This document shows, piece after piece, positions 21,701 to 32,086 of a DNA stretch of 64,000 bases (its first letter is position 1; the number at the start of each line of letters is the position of its first letter). The notes under the pieces were generated by a model. That model made no database searches. It saw only the letters and a list, made by a program, of their open reading frames with translations, and was not told the origin of the DNA. Made by a program: the position numbers and the translations under genes. The DNA is from Fallopia convolvulus (taxonomy: Eukaryota > Streptophyta > Magnoliopsida > Caryophyllales > Polygonaceae): assembly GCA_964016875.1 (NCBI GenBank), contig OZ024726.1, positions 31,175,503-31,239,502 of the forward strand, given 5' to 3'.

Positions 21701-22580
21701 CAATACGAGAACAACAAATAGGTAAATGTAGTCTCATATAAGCATGCTGATTTAAACAATTGGAGTACCTTCATCATATAATTATATGCTCATTACAGGG
21801 TCGAGGGCATGCACCATGTGTTGAAAAGAATACTTGATAGTTCTTGGAGGCTTGAACACGGTGATTGGAAGGATCCATGATCAAATTGAGTACCAAGTTG
21901 GCAGTTTGAGGGGCGATTTAGAGTTGGCACGTACCAAGCTTCCAACAGAGTTGGAGGGTGTCCCTAAGGAAGTGAAGGTGATATTTGTTCGCCTATTTTA
22001 TAGAGTGTCAACAAATTGCCTAAAAATCTTGCTGGATATGTTCTACAAGTTGATGAATGACAAAGATGATGGAAAGTTGGAGAAGGAATGTGTTGATTAT
22101 TGGTGGAGAGAGCGAATGGGTCTTCCTTGTCCTCATAGGATTGCCCATGCGATCCTCGCCAAGCAGCCAGTCATGCCAAGTGAGATACACCCGTTTTGGC
22201 ATGAGGTAGTATGAGAAGGCGTCGATCCACAACGCATGCCCGTAGATGACACAGTGCATCTCTCACTTGCTGAGGTGAGATGGAGAGAGATGGAGGAATA
22301 TTATAGGGCAAAAAAATTGACAAAGGAGCATGTGTACACGTTAACCGAGACTTTTATAGACTTGGTGAGGCCGAAAGAATCTTCTTTGGTTGAGGTGGTA
22401 GGAGCTATGAAGAGGGGACGGCCAAAGGGCTCCACCAAGTGGTCTAACAAGAGTAGTAAAACTTTGCTTGAGCATAGGATGGAAGTATACGAGAAGGAGA
22501 AGAAAGAAAAAGAAGATAAGGAGATGGAAGAGAAGGAGGGTAAGGCCAAAGGGCTCAACCAACAAGGCCTCAAAAAATAA
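18758..22580 (+). pseudogene. MULE (Mutator-like) FAR1-type transposase, broken
   Basis: Exon 1 (18758-18865) gives an acidic start (MSSTDSPFSDSTYEEDD) and ends at GAG|GTAAG. Exon 2 starts about 18975 and carries a FAR1/WRKY-GCM1-like DNA-binding region (CHRHGKYRSG, CDCKF). A frameshift near 19270 leads into GVHNHDLPNSLLGY and the MULE core (MDNTYKTNR, first Asp). The next exon (about 19760) has MALLEMVGFMCTNKSFN. It is split by a solo LTR (19900-21352) and resumes with VTDREKAI (second Asp). A TGA replaces an expected Trp codon near 21641. A further frameshift lies near 21830. Then come a SWIM-like GLPCPHRIAHA and an AT-hook (MKRGRPKGSTK, about 22408). The acceptor before 19760 reads CG rather than AG. 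The enzyme cannot be made from this copy. Confidence 0.85.
19900..21352 (-). mobile_element. Solo LTR inserted in the MULE transposase exon, TSD GGAAG
   Basis: The insert begins TGATGCAG and ends CGTTATCA, with GGAAG at 19895-19899 and 21353-21357. On the minus strand it starts TGATAACGCC, like the fragment at 44707-45081 (TGATAACTTG). Skipping the insert and one TSD copy joins LKSLFEE to VGTMPNAIVTD in frame, confirming both ends. Length 1453 bp, no internal genes. Confidence 0.92.
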
Positions 22581-22618
22581 TTGCAGCAAGTGATTGTGCA
22601 AAAGGGTCGAGTGACGAC

Positions 22619-23247
22619 GTGATGTGGTTGGTTGTGAACTTTGGAGTTGACAACGTTGACCATTTCATGTTTTCATATATCGAGAGGGTTAAGGATGTAA
22701 AGGGAGACGAGCATTGTGGTTTTCGATCCATGGATTTGTTGGGACATGGAGAGAGCGAATATCGTAGAGTTCGATGGGAGCTGGTTGTTGAATTGAGGCA
22801 AAACCGAGTCATATATGAGCATGTGGCAAACGCACCCGCTATTGATGAACTCTTGGAGAATCTGCCATATGTGTTTAGCTCGTGCGAGCAAAAATATTGG
22901 CTTGAGATGCCCATGGTCGGGTTGATATTTGCGACATTACATCAGGTTGCTCTTGTTCTGATTTCGCAGAAGGTCTCTCACACATGCTTGCCGATGAAGG
23001 CGAGAGGGGACAACCCGCCCCCTCCCACAAGGATCTATGCCTTAGCCTTGGTAGGACAAGAAAACCACTTCATCCCGGTAACGATCCTTTCTATATAACT
23101 AATTTCTACTTATTTTTCTGTCAATAATTTATGATTTTTTTTATGTAGGTTTGGTTGAGTGATGACGCTCCACTTCCTCCGCCTCATATGGATTGGACAT
23201 GGAAACATGACCCAAACGTCAATGATTGGGATGAGCCGTTTAGGTAG
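22619..23247 (+). pseudogene. OTU-family cysteine protease domain of the MULE
   Basis: The segment GDEHCGFRSMDLLGHGES has the OTU active-site pattern (Asp and Cys of GDxxC), and ENHFIPV supplies the catalytic His near the end. An intron (about 23080-23148, GTAACG to TTATGTAG) leads into VWLSDDAPLPPPHMDW, restoring the usual HFIPV-W pattern. The stop is TAG at 23245. In plant MULEs an OTU domain is known fused behind a FAR1-like transposase; here a stop after the Lys/Glu-rich linker (about 22580) separates it. OTU proteases remove ubiquitin; the role in transposition is unknown. Confidence 0.8.
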
Positions 23248-23498
23248 AGGATGGAAACGTGGCGTCAAAAGCGGATTCGTAATGGTCTAACCCCAACTGT
23301 AGCATGTTAGGGTTAATTTTAAGTTATGTAATATAACATTAGTAGTAGTATGACTTTGTATTGACATCTCATCCTGTGAAACTTTATTACTCTTAATGGT
23401 TTTAGTTTTCACCGAAATATAGATACATACATACATTGATTTACAAAACAAAGGTCTAATCATACATACATACATTGATTTGTAACAAATAGTATGCT

Positions 23499-23568
23499 TA
23501 TTAGGTTTAGGGTTTTTAGGGTTAGGAGGGTTATTAAGGTTTTAGGTTTTATTTAGGGTTTAAGGGGT
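23499..23568 (+). repeat. Telomere-like TTTAGGG tract (degenerate)
   Basis: Several TTTAGGG or TTTTAGGGTT units, interrupted, lie just inside the right terminal region of the MULE. The same kind of tract in the opposite sense is at about 25994-26025 and continues loosely to 26960. Confidence 0.7.
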
Positions 23569-23570
23569 CG

Positions 23571-23702
23571 TGCTACTTGGAGCGGTACGCTCCATGAAGC
23601 GTGATCCGCCCTACTTTTGCTTCCAGGGGGTTTACTTTCGGGGGGCTTACGAGGTACGTGATTTTGACACTTTATGTACCGTCCCGCTTCATGAAGCATC
23701 AA
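23571..23702 (+). repeat. Palindrome cluster, probable right end of the OTU-MULE
   Basis: CGCTCCATGAAGCG (about 23588) and CCGCTTCATGAAGC (about 23684) lie about 95 bp apart, the spacing seen at 18487/18575 and 25867/25940. The outer part is the inverted counterpart of the left terminal region. I take it as the right TIR, though 25857-25970 is an alternative. Confidence 0.5.
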
Positions 23703-23851
23703 ATTCGTGTTCAGTTTGCTGCTCCGTTTTCGTAATGCCCTGGTTCCATCAACTTTAGAAAGTCAGCTTCCTATAATTCAGCAACAACGAAAGAGTAATT
23801 CAAACTAACTTTCGAGTTAATCTGAGGTTTAAGTTTAAATCAGTTCTCTTC

Positions 23852-24151
23852 GTGCAAGTCTGTCTGTCTCTCCCTCTATCAAGCGAAGGTTGTGGATTTT
23901 CAGAATATGTTCAATCAGAAACCAATGAACAACACGTCACAGAAAGTGAGCAAATGCCTTCACTTTTTGAAGGCAATGCTTTAGTCTTTGATCCGGTCAC
24001 TGCGGATTCGTTGATTCAATCTGAATGTGTTCACTCGGAACCCAATGAACACGTCACAGAAAGTAAGCAAGTGCCTTCACCTTCTAAAGGCGATGCTTTA
24101 GTCTTTGATCCCATCTCTGTTGATCCATTGATTGAATCTGAATCTGCTTAA
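23852..24151 (+). CDS. Unidentified ORF with an internal ~39-residue duplication
   Basis: 99 residues. A unit of the form SETNEQHVTESEQ...ALVFDPVTADSLI is followed by a second copy, SEPNEHVTESKQ...ALVFDPISVDPLI. The DNA repeats as well. It is acidic and has no membrane segment. The style resembles the variable N-termini of plant FAR1-related proteins, but no domain is present. It may be a first exon left from another MULE gene. Function unknown. Confidence 0.35.
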   Translation: MQVCLSLPLSSEGCGFSEYVQSETNEQHVTESEQMPSLFEGNALVFDPVTADSLIQSECVHSEPNEHVTESKQVPSPSKGDALVFDPISVDPLIESESA

Positions 24152-25283
24152 TATGAAATCAATGAACAACAATTGACTCTGGGAGTCAGCCTGTCATGAA
24201 ACTCTATAGTATGTCTACTATTACTATCAACATACTGCAGTACTCTAATTACATTATGATGCCTCTATGATGATCTTGAAATTCAGCCAGCTGAATCGTA
24301 TCATTGGATTCAGCGAACTAAATCTTTTCTTGAAAAAGTTTCATGAATGATTTAACTACTTATTGCTCAGCACTTGTTGTGAATGACAATCAGGCACTAT
24401 ATTGCAGAGTTAGGCTGATGTCAAATGTGGCAATAATGGCAAAGGACAAGACATAGTAGCCAGCCATGGATGGCCTGAAGATAAAGTGCATAATCAAGAG
24501 ATGAGAGAGTGAGAGTTGTAAGTTGCACTTCCCTGAAAATTATATGATTGCCCTTCTAATGATGTATATAACAGTTGACCTCTTTAAGTAGAAATGATAT
24601 AGCCATATAGGGGTAGTAGCTTGAAGTATTATAGATGCAAAGTAGCGATGACAATAGAAGTTAGAAGATTGCTTTAGTACTGAGTTGTCAGTTGCAGTCA
24701 TTACTAATCAACCATTTGCATCTCATATGTAGAAGTCTATATAGGATGTTGCTGTTGGACTAATATTGACAGCATTGTTGTTGTTGTTGTTGGACTAAAC
24801 TGACTGCAATCATATGCAGAAGTCTATACAGGAATTCAGGACCAAACTGAAATTTTATATACCTCTGAATATATCATATCTAACATTTGCATCTCATTAT
24901 TCGTCAACCATTTTCATCTCATTGGGCATAGAAGTTAGAAGATTGCTTCAGTAATTAGTTAAACTCATGTGAATGTAGTTTGATTCTGTCATTAATGATT
25001 TGCATCTCATAGGGCTAATAACTTTGATTCGGCTTCACATCAAAAATGCAACAGAGCATGCAAGTAGCGAAAATTTATCAATGAATTACAGTAACTGAAA
25101 CTGGAATTAAAAGTTAAACATAACATAACGTCCAATAACCAGTTGGTTGATGACCACATCAGAGAAAACAATAACAAGACATTGATTAGTCAAGCACCTA
25201 AATCCTAACCATATCTAATAGACTAAGAAAAATATACCTAAATCCTAAACATATGTAATGGCCTACGAAAAATAAACTATAAG
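24152..25283. other. Non-coding stretch, no gene seen
   Basis: No supported ORF. There is a short (GTT)n run at about 24777-24796. Phrases such as AGAAGTCTATA(T/C)AGGA and CATTTGCATCTCAT recur two to four times between 24710 and 25015, suggesting local duplications. Confidence 0.4.
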
Positions 25284-25541
25284 CTAATCTTTTATAATTG
25301 GGTGTGCTTCGCTTGAACCTTCAACCTCGTTCTCCACATGCTCTCTCTTGACAAGTCGATTATCAGGTTCAATCTCAATCTCGTTCATCTCCTCATGAAA
25401 TATCATCTCTAGGTTTTTGAAATACCCTAAACGACTGAGATGATTTCCAACCTTCTTAATCCTGACGTCCTTACTTTGCATCAGTTCCCGCATAAACAGC
25501 TGAAACGCTAGAAGATCCCTAGCATGAGCCCTTGAAACCAT
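25284..25541 (-). CDS. Small unidentified protein with its own promoter-like 5' region
   Basis: 85 residues, charged, starting MVSRAHARDLLAFQLFMREL and ending acidic (EVEGSSEAHPIIKD). No signal peptide or membrane helix; two amphipathic helices are likely. Upstream on the minus strand is a TATAAATA box (25633-25640), then about 90 bp resembling a plant 5' UTR (TTCTCCATAACTC) directly before the ATG. It lies inward of a palindrome cluster (25857-25970) and points toward the MULE transposase. This recalls the converging gene pair of maize MuDR, but I see no similarity to mudrB. It could also be a captured host gene. Confidence 0.45.
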   Translation of the reverse strand: MVSRAHARDLLAFQLFMRELMQSKDVRIKKVGNHLSRLGYFKNLEMIFHEEMNEIEIEPDNRLVKREHVENEVEGSSEAHPIIKD

Positions 25542-25632
25542 GTTTTGATGGAAGATGAGAAAGAGTTATGGAGAATTTTGTTCTCTGAAAGATTTCTGAG
25601 TTTCAGTGAAAATAAAACTAATGACAACATTG

Positions 25633-25640
25633 TATTTATA
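25633..25640 (-). promoter_or_regulatory. TATA box of the small minus-strand gene
   Basis: Minus strand TATAAATA, about 92 bp upstream of the ATG at 25541, in the context GGTCTATAAATACA. Position and context fit a plant core promoter. Confidence 0.55.
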
Positions 25641-25856
25641 GACCTTTAATGGAAGATGTGAAAATGATGCGTCATATTTTGATCTTGGCGGGCAAATATT
25701 GCGCCAAAAATAAGCGATATCATCTTTGTTATGGAAATTGGAGATTGCTTCCATGAATTTAGGATCTTAATAGGTAGGGAAGTTATACTTTCCTTGGCCA
25801 ACTAACGTACGACCATCCAGATTGGAAATTTTAACAGAGATTCCACGTTTCATGAC

Positions 25857-25970
25857 ATGATCCGCTTCATGAAGCGGGAAGCCAATTAAAGGCCCATCCT
25901 GCTTGGGATGTCCAGTCCTGGGGAAGGACACTCTTCATGAAGCGTCCCGCTTCATGAAGCGTGTCATTAT
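25857..25970 (-). repeat. MULE terminal-type palindrome cluster
   Basis: CCGCTTCATGAAGCGG at about 25870 is a perfect palindrome. CTTCATGAAGCGTCCCGCTTCATGAAGCG follows at about 25933-25961. Read inward on the minus strand (ACACGCTTCATGAAGCG) it matches the outer end at 18485. It could be the right end of a larger MULE or the left end of a second element ending near 27186. Confidence 0.55.
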
Positions 25971-25993
25971 ATAAAAACAACTGATTTACTACT

Positions 25994-26960
25994 TAAACCC
26001 TAAACCCTAAAAACGCTAAACCCTAATGGCAACAATAATCTTTTTACCTAAAAGCAATTCAACCCTAATAACCCATATACCTAATAAGCAAACCTAAAAA
26101 TTACTAAAACCATAAACCTAAACCTAATTAGTGGTTTATAACTGATTATGGTGTAGGGTGTATAATATGAATAGGGTTTAGGGGCTTCATTCACATTATG
26201 GATAAAGAGTAGTTATATAGGTTTATGATTTGTATGTCCATTATGGGTTGGTTTAATTTTATGTTATAGGGTTTAGGGATGACATCATGTATTAGGGTAT
26301 GTTATAGGGTTTAGTGATCACATCATGTGTTAGTGTATGTTATCGGGTTTATTGGGTGTAGGGTTTAGTGTTAGTGTTATTTGAAGAGTTTGTTTTGTGT
26401 TGTTGTCACAATACGGTTAACGGTTATGGTTTTGTTCACTTTAGGGTGTTGGGTTTAGGCTGTCGAGGGTTGTAGGTTTACGATGTAGGGTTTTCAGTGT
26501 TTAGGGTTTACGGTTTGATGTTTATGGTTTTTTATTAGTATTGTTTTTTCGATTTAGGGTAACTATGTAAGAGATGAGGATATGTGATAAGGTTTGGTCC
26601 GATGGTTTAATGTTTTTCAAATTAAGGGTTATGGTATATGATAGGGGTTATTTGTTTTTCTCACATTATATTTATCAAGGTTGCTTAATATGTTTAGGTG
26701 TAAAACTATTGTAATTTTATGTGTAATATGGTTATGCATTTTTGGGTTATTATGTTTAGGGTTTTGAGGGTTCCAGTGTTACTAGGGTTAGGGTTTAGGA
26801 TTTTTCCGTAAAAAATCATCAAATTCATTAATATGTTTATGTGTAGGGCTTTTGGAGTTATAAGCATAATAGTATTTTGAATTTCATGTTCATTAGGTTT
26901 AGGGTTTCGAGGGTTATTAGGGTTCTTAGTATAGGTCAAAACATTTAAGTTTTGATCGCT
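25994..26960. repeat. Degenerate telomere-like repeat tract
   Basis: AAACCCTAAACCCTAAA and related units at 25994-26025, then scattered GTTTAGGG/TTAGGGTTT units up to about 26960, many separated by 10-40 bases. This is an interstitial tract without the regular array of a chromosome end. Small ORFs here are artefacts of the repeat. Confidence 0.6.
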
Positions 26961-27065
26961 AATGCGGCACACTTGGTCCAAGTACAGGCGTATGATTATG
27001 AGATATCGGGTTCGAAACGGGCCAACCGAACCCCCCCCCCCCCCAAACCTTTTTTGCCAAGGGAT

Positions 27066-27186
27066 CGCGCTTTATGAAGCAGGACGCTTCTTGAAGCGGT
27101 TCTCTTCCATGCCTGGCCCAGTTTTGAATTGTCGGGTGAGGCCAAAAATTTTAACACTTCATGATGCGTCTCGCATCATTTAGCGT
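27066..27186 (+). repeat. Degenerate MULE terminal-type palindrome cluster
   Basis: CGCTTTATGAAGC, CGCTTCTTGAAGCGG, CTTCATGATGCG and CGCATCATTTAGCG occur within 120 bp, a decayed version of the clusters at 23571-23702 and 25857-25970. A poly-C run precedes it (about 27030-27043). With 25857-25970 it could bound a 1.3-kb non-autonomous MULE. Confidence 0.5.
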
Positions 27187-27279
27187 TAATATTTCAACTG
27201 AGTGTAAACCCAGGCCGGGAATTCCTCAGCACCAAAAGCAGAAGCACAATCACGATCCTCAACAAAATCACTAACAATG

Positions 27280-28723
27280 TGATAGCATGCATTTAGGTGT
27301 TAGTTTTCGGTCATATTTATGTTTAAATCTTAGGTAGTTGCATGCATTTTGTTTAGTTTTTGTAGTTTTTGCATTTCGGTGTCTACTCTTGTGTTTTTGT
27401 GTTTTTAGGTCGTTTTGAGGAGCAATGATTGGTTAAGTTGAAGGATTCAAGATTGAAGATATTCAAAGGTCTTTTACAATGATATTCAAGCCATTTCTGA
27501 TGATCATTAAGGCCCAAGAAGTTGTGGAAAAGAACGCTTAAATCCGGGCTATCCATTGAAGTTGTTGTTTTGACACCACTTTCTTAAAACGCTTCGTTTG
27601 GGAGTTACAATGGTCAGATGAAGATGAATTTGGTATCATTGCTAACTTGAAGAGCTACAATTCATATTTGTACTCCGAGTCCAAATTCCCACTCTAAGGT
27701 GGTTAAAACAGCTTCCGAAAACACCGCTGGAATTTTGTCACGATCAGGTCTGCGATCACGGGGTTTACTCACCGCTCCCGCGGTTTTCCACGTCAGCGAA
27801 GATCCGAGGCGGTAATTGATCTATCTATTTATCTATTATATTTAGTTTCCTTTTATTTTATTATTTCGTGTTTTTTGTTCGAGACTATTAAACCTAGCTT
27901 TTTAGCCTTCGTTAGAGACATCTCTTAGATCTAGTTTTCATTATTCCAGACTTTTGTATTCTCTGTTTCATGGAGAACTAAATCCTTTATTCTATTCAAG
28001 TTGAAGCTTTCAGATTCAAGTTTATTGTGAGATTCTACAATTCAGGTTTATTTCTACAAGTTATTTCAATTCTCTTGTGCTTAATTAATATTGATTGTAT
28101 TAATTTCTACTTGATTGATCACCTTGTTGAAATTTATATTCTCTATTGCTAGATCTAGGTTTTTTCGTAGTAAAACCTAATCTTTGTAGCAACTCAATAT
28201 TTTAGGACTCGTTGGACTAAAACCATTGAGATAGAGATTTGATTGCATGCTTATTGTTTGACTCGTTGGAACTCAATTTGCATGTATCCTGCATATCCTT
28301 GCTCCTACTGCTAGTATCATTATTATTCATGATCGTTTCATGTTTATTTTGATATTAAGTATTTACATGACCCGTTGGCTTGTTTATTATATCTGATCAG
28401 GATAGGAATAACTAAAAGGAAATAACTTGTTTGAATCAATGATCAATAACTTGATGAAGAAAGTGGATGCTTGAGTAGGATTGTTTTTCCCAATTGAAAA
28501 AAACTTAACCTTTGCTCTGTTTGATTACTTGCTTTGTTTATTTCAATTACATAGTCTTAGATTTATAGCCAAAAATTCCCCCTTTATTACTTATTGAGTT
28601 GATAATAATATTACTTGGGATACAAGTGTCTCTTAGGTACGAGCCCGACTTACCAACTATACTAGTTGTGTAACTAGGGATTTAATTATATTTTGATTTG
28701 GCACGACGACTTTCATCCAGTCA
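27280..28723 (+). mobile_element. Solo LTR, Athila-like, TSD CAATG
   Basis: TGATAGCATGC at the start and CATCCAGTCA at the end, flanked by CAATG at 27275-27279 and 28724-28728. Length 1444 bp. It carries a GC-rich stretch (about 27740-27800, CACGATCAGG...CTCCCGCGG) in the U3 position where related LTRs have their palindromic module. No internal region and no genes. Confidence 0.9.
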
Positions 28724-29297
28724 CAATGACTGCCTAAAAACGTGGAAGTAATGGACTCCTTAAAGTATATAATAATTCCGATAAAAGTGCTAAACAAACT
28801 ATACCTAATCAACTTCCTACAATTCAGCAACAACCAAAGACTAATTCAAACTAACTTAACTACGACTTTACTTAACTGAAACGTATCATCATTGCAAAAA
28901 TTCAGCAACAACCACTAGCGATCAAAACAGTTACTTTGACATCAACCAGTGAAATAAGGATTATTGCCAACAGAATCATCATTGCAAGCACATGTATCTG
29001 AACCGTATCGTATTTTCCAAATCCTGATGGGACAATGTTCATGCCTAGTATCAAAATCAACACCCACTCCTATAAGAGTATGTCAAATTCGGAAAGTAGT
29101 CATGTTCACTTGCCTTCATGCCTTTGTTTCTTGCATGAACTAGCCACCTTAGTTGAGGAGTTGTTAAAATGCCCATATCGTGGAAAATTGTTCTCGCAAT
29201 AGAGGTGATTTCCTTCAACAAATTACAAACAACACGCATAATGAGGTTTCCAGGCAATAGATATGGTTTTCATAAACTAAATTCTTTAGGCAATGAG
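28724..29297. other. Intergenic remnant; one weak minus-strand ORF
   Basis: The region around 28808-28858 repeats 23765-23810 nearly exactly (CTTCCTACAATTCAGCAACA), so part is shared TE flank. A 66-residue minus-strand ORF at 29057-29257 (NLLKEITSIARTIFHDMGIL) looks protein-like but I do not recognise it. Confidence 0.35.
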
Positions 29298-30650
29298 TGA
29301 TGAGGTATTTTTCAGTCGTTTACCTATCAAAGAATCCCAACTTAACCAAACATAGTAGAATGGTAAGTAAGGGTCGATCCCATAGAGACTCGTGTAAGTG
29401 TGTTGTTACTTAAATGCCAAGTAACCTAAAAGGGGGGTTTTTGAAAGATTTATCTAAACGAATATGCAAACTAAAAAGTAAATATGAATGCAAAGTTGAT
29501 TGTAAATATGAGAGAAATATGTTCAACTAGTTAAATACATGTTAGATGTGCTTATTGATCATTGATTCTCTTGATTCTCAATTCACTTGAATAATCTATC
29601 TTGGATTATTATCCAAGATTTTATATATAGTTGAAAGAGCTAACAGTCTGAACAACCCTAATCATCTAATAACCTAAAACAATGTCTAGATTCAATTAAA
29701 CGGCAACTTGAAGTTCAAAGTATAAATAGAAACAAATACATGACGCAAACAGCTAATCAAGTTATTTGTGGTTTATTCCCTTCTACAACTGAGTAGCCCG
29801 AACGGGTCTAAACAATTATAGTTGCTACTTTATCTAATTAATCCTGAACGGGTCTTCATCAGATTAGTTGTAAATTAACCTAGAAATTCTATTAGGTGGC
29901 CAATCTAACAAAACCCTAGAATAACTTTGATTCAATTAAGAACACAGAATAAAACCTATTTAAGTTGTTGAGAATCAATCGAACCTCACAATAATATGCA
30001 ATCTATGATTTCAATAACTAGTCAAACACAATTAATTTTAGCAATGCATTATTGAATTAAGAAAAACTTACAAAAGGTTCAAAGGTTGCTCTTTTGAAAG
30101 AAAAAACCCTAGCCTCCAAATTATGATCTCCAGTTATCACAAAGATGTAACAAGAGTTTAAATATGTCTAGAAATATCCTCCAAGCCAACTAACAAACAC
30201 ATCCTCGGATAATTAATAAAACAAGCCAAAAAAGCCAAGCCCAAAAGTCGGCCCAAACGTCCGCGTGAAATTCCAGAATGCGCGGGTTGCATCCAAATTG
30301 CGCGGCCGCGTAATTGCTTCCCATCACGCGCAATCAGCTCCTGGTGAAATTGCTCGGGTTGCACTCCTCCCTTGCAAGCGGCGTAATTTCCTCTTCTGTT
30401 ATTCTTCACTTCGACTCTTCAACGCTCCTTTGCACCACATCCTATCTCACTTCAACTCTTCTAACCACCAACATGATCAACTAGAACTCGTCCCGCTTTT
30501 GCTCATAAACCTAAAAACCTACAAAACCGAGCAAACAAGCACAAGCTACCCAACAACACAAGATCCTAGAAACTAGACTAAAACCAATCTAAAACTAGCT
30601 AAAACTTACATAAAACATGCATCTAAACTGCACCTATACGCAAGCTATCA
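29298..30650 (-). repeat. 3' LTR of the minus-strand Athila-like element
   Basis: Minus strand start TGATAGCTTGCGTATAGG, preceded by the polypurine tract CATGGGGGAATT. The other end is ATACCTCATCA. It is closely similar over its length to the solo LTR at 3601-5165. It contains TGCGCGGGTTGCATC and AATTGCGCGGCCGCGTAATT (about 30276-30315), which recur in the spacer at 34214-34252. Confidence 0.85.
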
Positions 30651-32086
30651 AATTCCCCCATGTTTAACCCTTCCTTGTCCTCAAGCAAGACATAAATCCA
30701 AAACACACCACAGAAATACAATTATGCATCCATCTCATAATCAAACTAGTATTTCAACATATAATCAAAACCCGACCAAGACTTCCTAGCTTGTATTATA
30801 ACAAGCAAAGAGCATAGATCATTCATTCATTCTAGACCTCACCAAGGTAAATGTGTTTGCACTCAAACTCTCAAGTGTTTAAGGACGTGTTTCGCTCAAA
30901 AATCAACCATGAAAACTAGACTACCATAAGCTTGCATCAGCGTCCTAAATCTCCGCTGCTGTGCATCAAATACATAACAAAAATCATGAGGTATTTTAAG
31001 GGTTGTAATGGGGCCAAGGTAAAGAGAAATTTGGAAGGAATTAATTTTGGTCATGTGGTGCTAAATCCGGGATAAAGAACCAATCCTAAACCCAAACTTT
31101 TTACACCTCACTTCTCATAATACTTCCCATCTTCCTTCACCAACTCCATCTACACATCAAAGCTCTTTGTTTCTTACTTCTACTTTTGCCTTTTTTTCAA
31201 CTCTTTTTTTTTTCTTCTTTTATGAAGATTACTAACATTTGAACTCAATTTTTTTTCTTTGCTTTGCAACATATTTTTCATCTTCATTTTTTTTCACTTA
31301 CACACAAGAGTTGTATTTCCTCTTTTTCACCTTTTCTTTCAACCTCCCCCATACTTATACCAAACTCACATAAAACAAAACCAACCTAAAGTCCTAAATC
31401 CTGGATGGGTCAAGTTTATTAGGCTAGGGATTATTTTGTGGAGCTAATAAAAAATAGGCTTTAAAGCTCAAAAGAAATAGGGATGTCAAGAATATGGATC
31501 TTGTAAGGTAGGAAGGGAAATAATAGGCTATAAAGAAACATTGTCTCAATCATTTTAATGTCATGCATTCAATCATATAAAGCAGCCTTGAAAAAGGGTC
31601 ATAACGCAAGTTCTAGATCTAGATAATCATGGTGATACACTCAAGATAGAGAACAAATAATCATGAAAGGCCAAAAATCTCACAAGGCAAATTGTTGTCT
31701 AGAACTTCAGAATGAATCTAAAACTCAAGCTAAATACACATGCTTAGCCCTATAATCAAGGTAATCAATCAATGATCAAGCTCATATCATATAAACTTCA
31801 GCAAATCATGCAAATCATGGGTTAGAACTCATACTTAGCATAGAAACACAAGAGGTATTAAACAATGGGGAAATAAGAACCTAATGCAATATTTTTGTAT
31901 TTTTTCAATTTTTTCTGATTTTTTTTCTTTTCTCAAGATTTTAATCAATGCATGCAAAAATTTAAATATGCCTAATCTAATGCAACTATATGAGATGCAA
32001 AAGTAATTCCCTTCCCCCATGCTTAAAACATACTTTGTCCCTAAAGTATAGTAAAAAGTAAAGAGAAGAGAAATACTCACAAAGAT
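30651..32086 (-). other. 3' non-coding region of the Athila-like element
   Basis: No ORF is supported in 1.4 kb. It holds blocks conserved in the elements at 34815 and 45121: TTTAGCACCACAT (minus strand, about 31051-31066), CCTAGCCTAATAAACTTGA (about 31390-31450) and an ACACTTGAG...GAGTGCAAAC block (about 30860-30890). Confidence 0.6.

Noticed and set aside
22301..22914. Minus-strand ORFs opposite the MULE AT-hook and OTU regions
   Set aside because: Shadow frames of Lys/Glu-rich plus-strand coding sequence.
25994..26960. A true chromosome end
   Set aside because: The TTTAGGG units are irregular and interrupted, and ordinary TE sequence continues on both sides.
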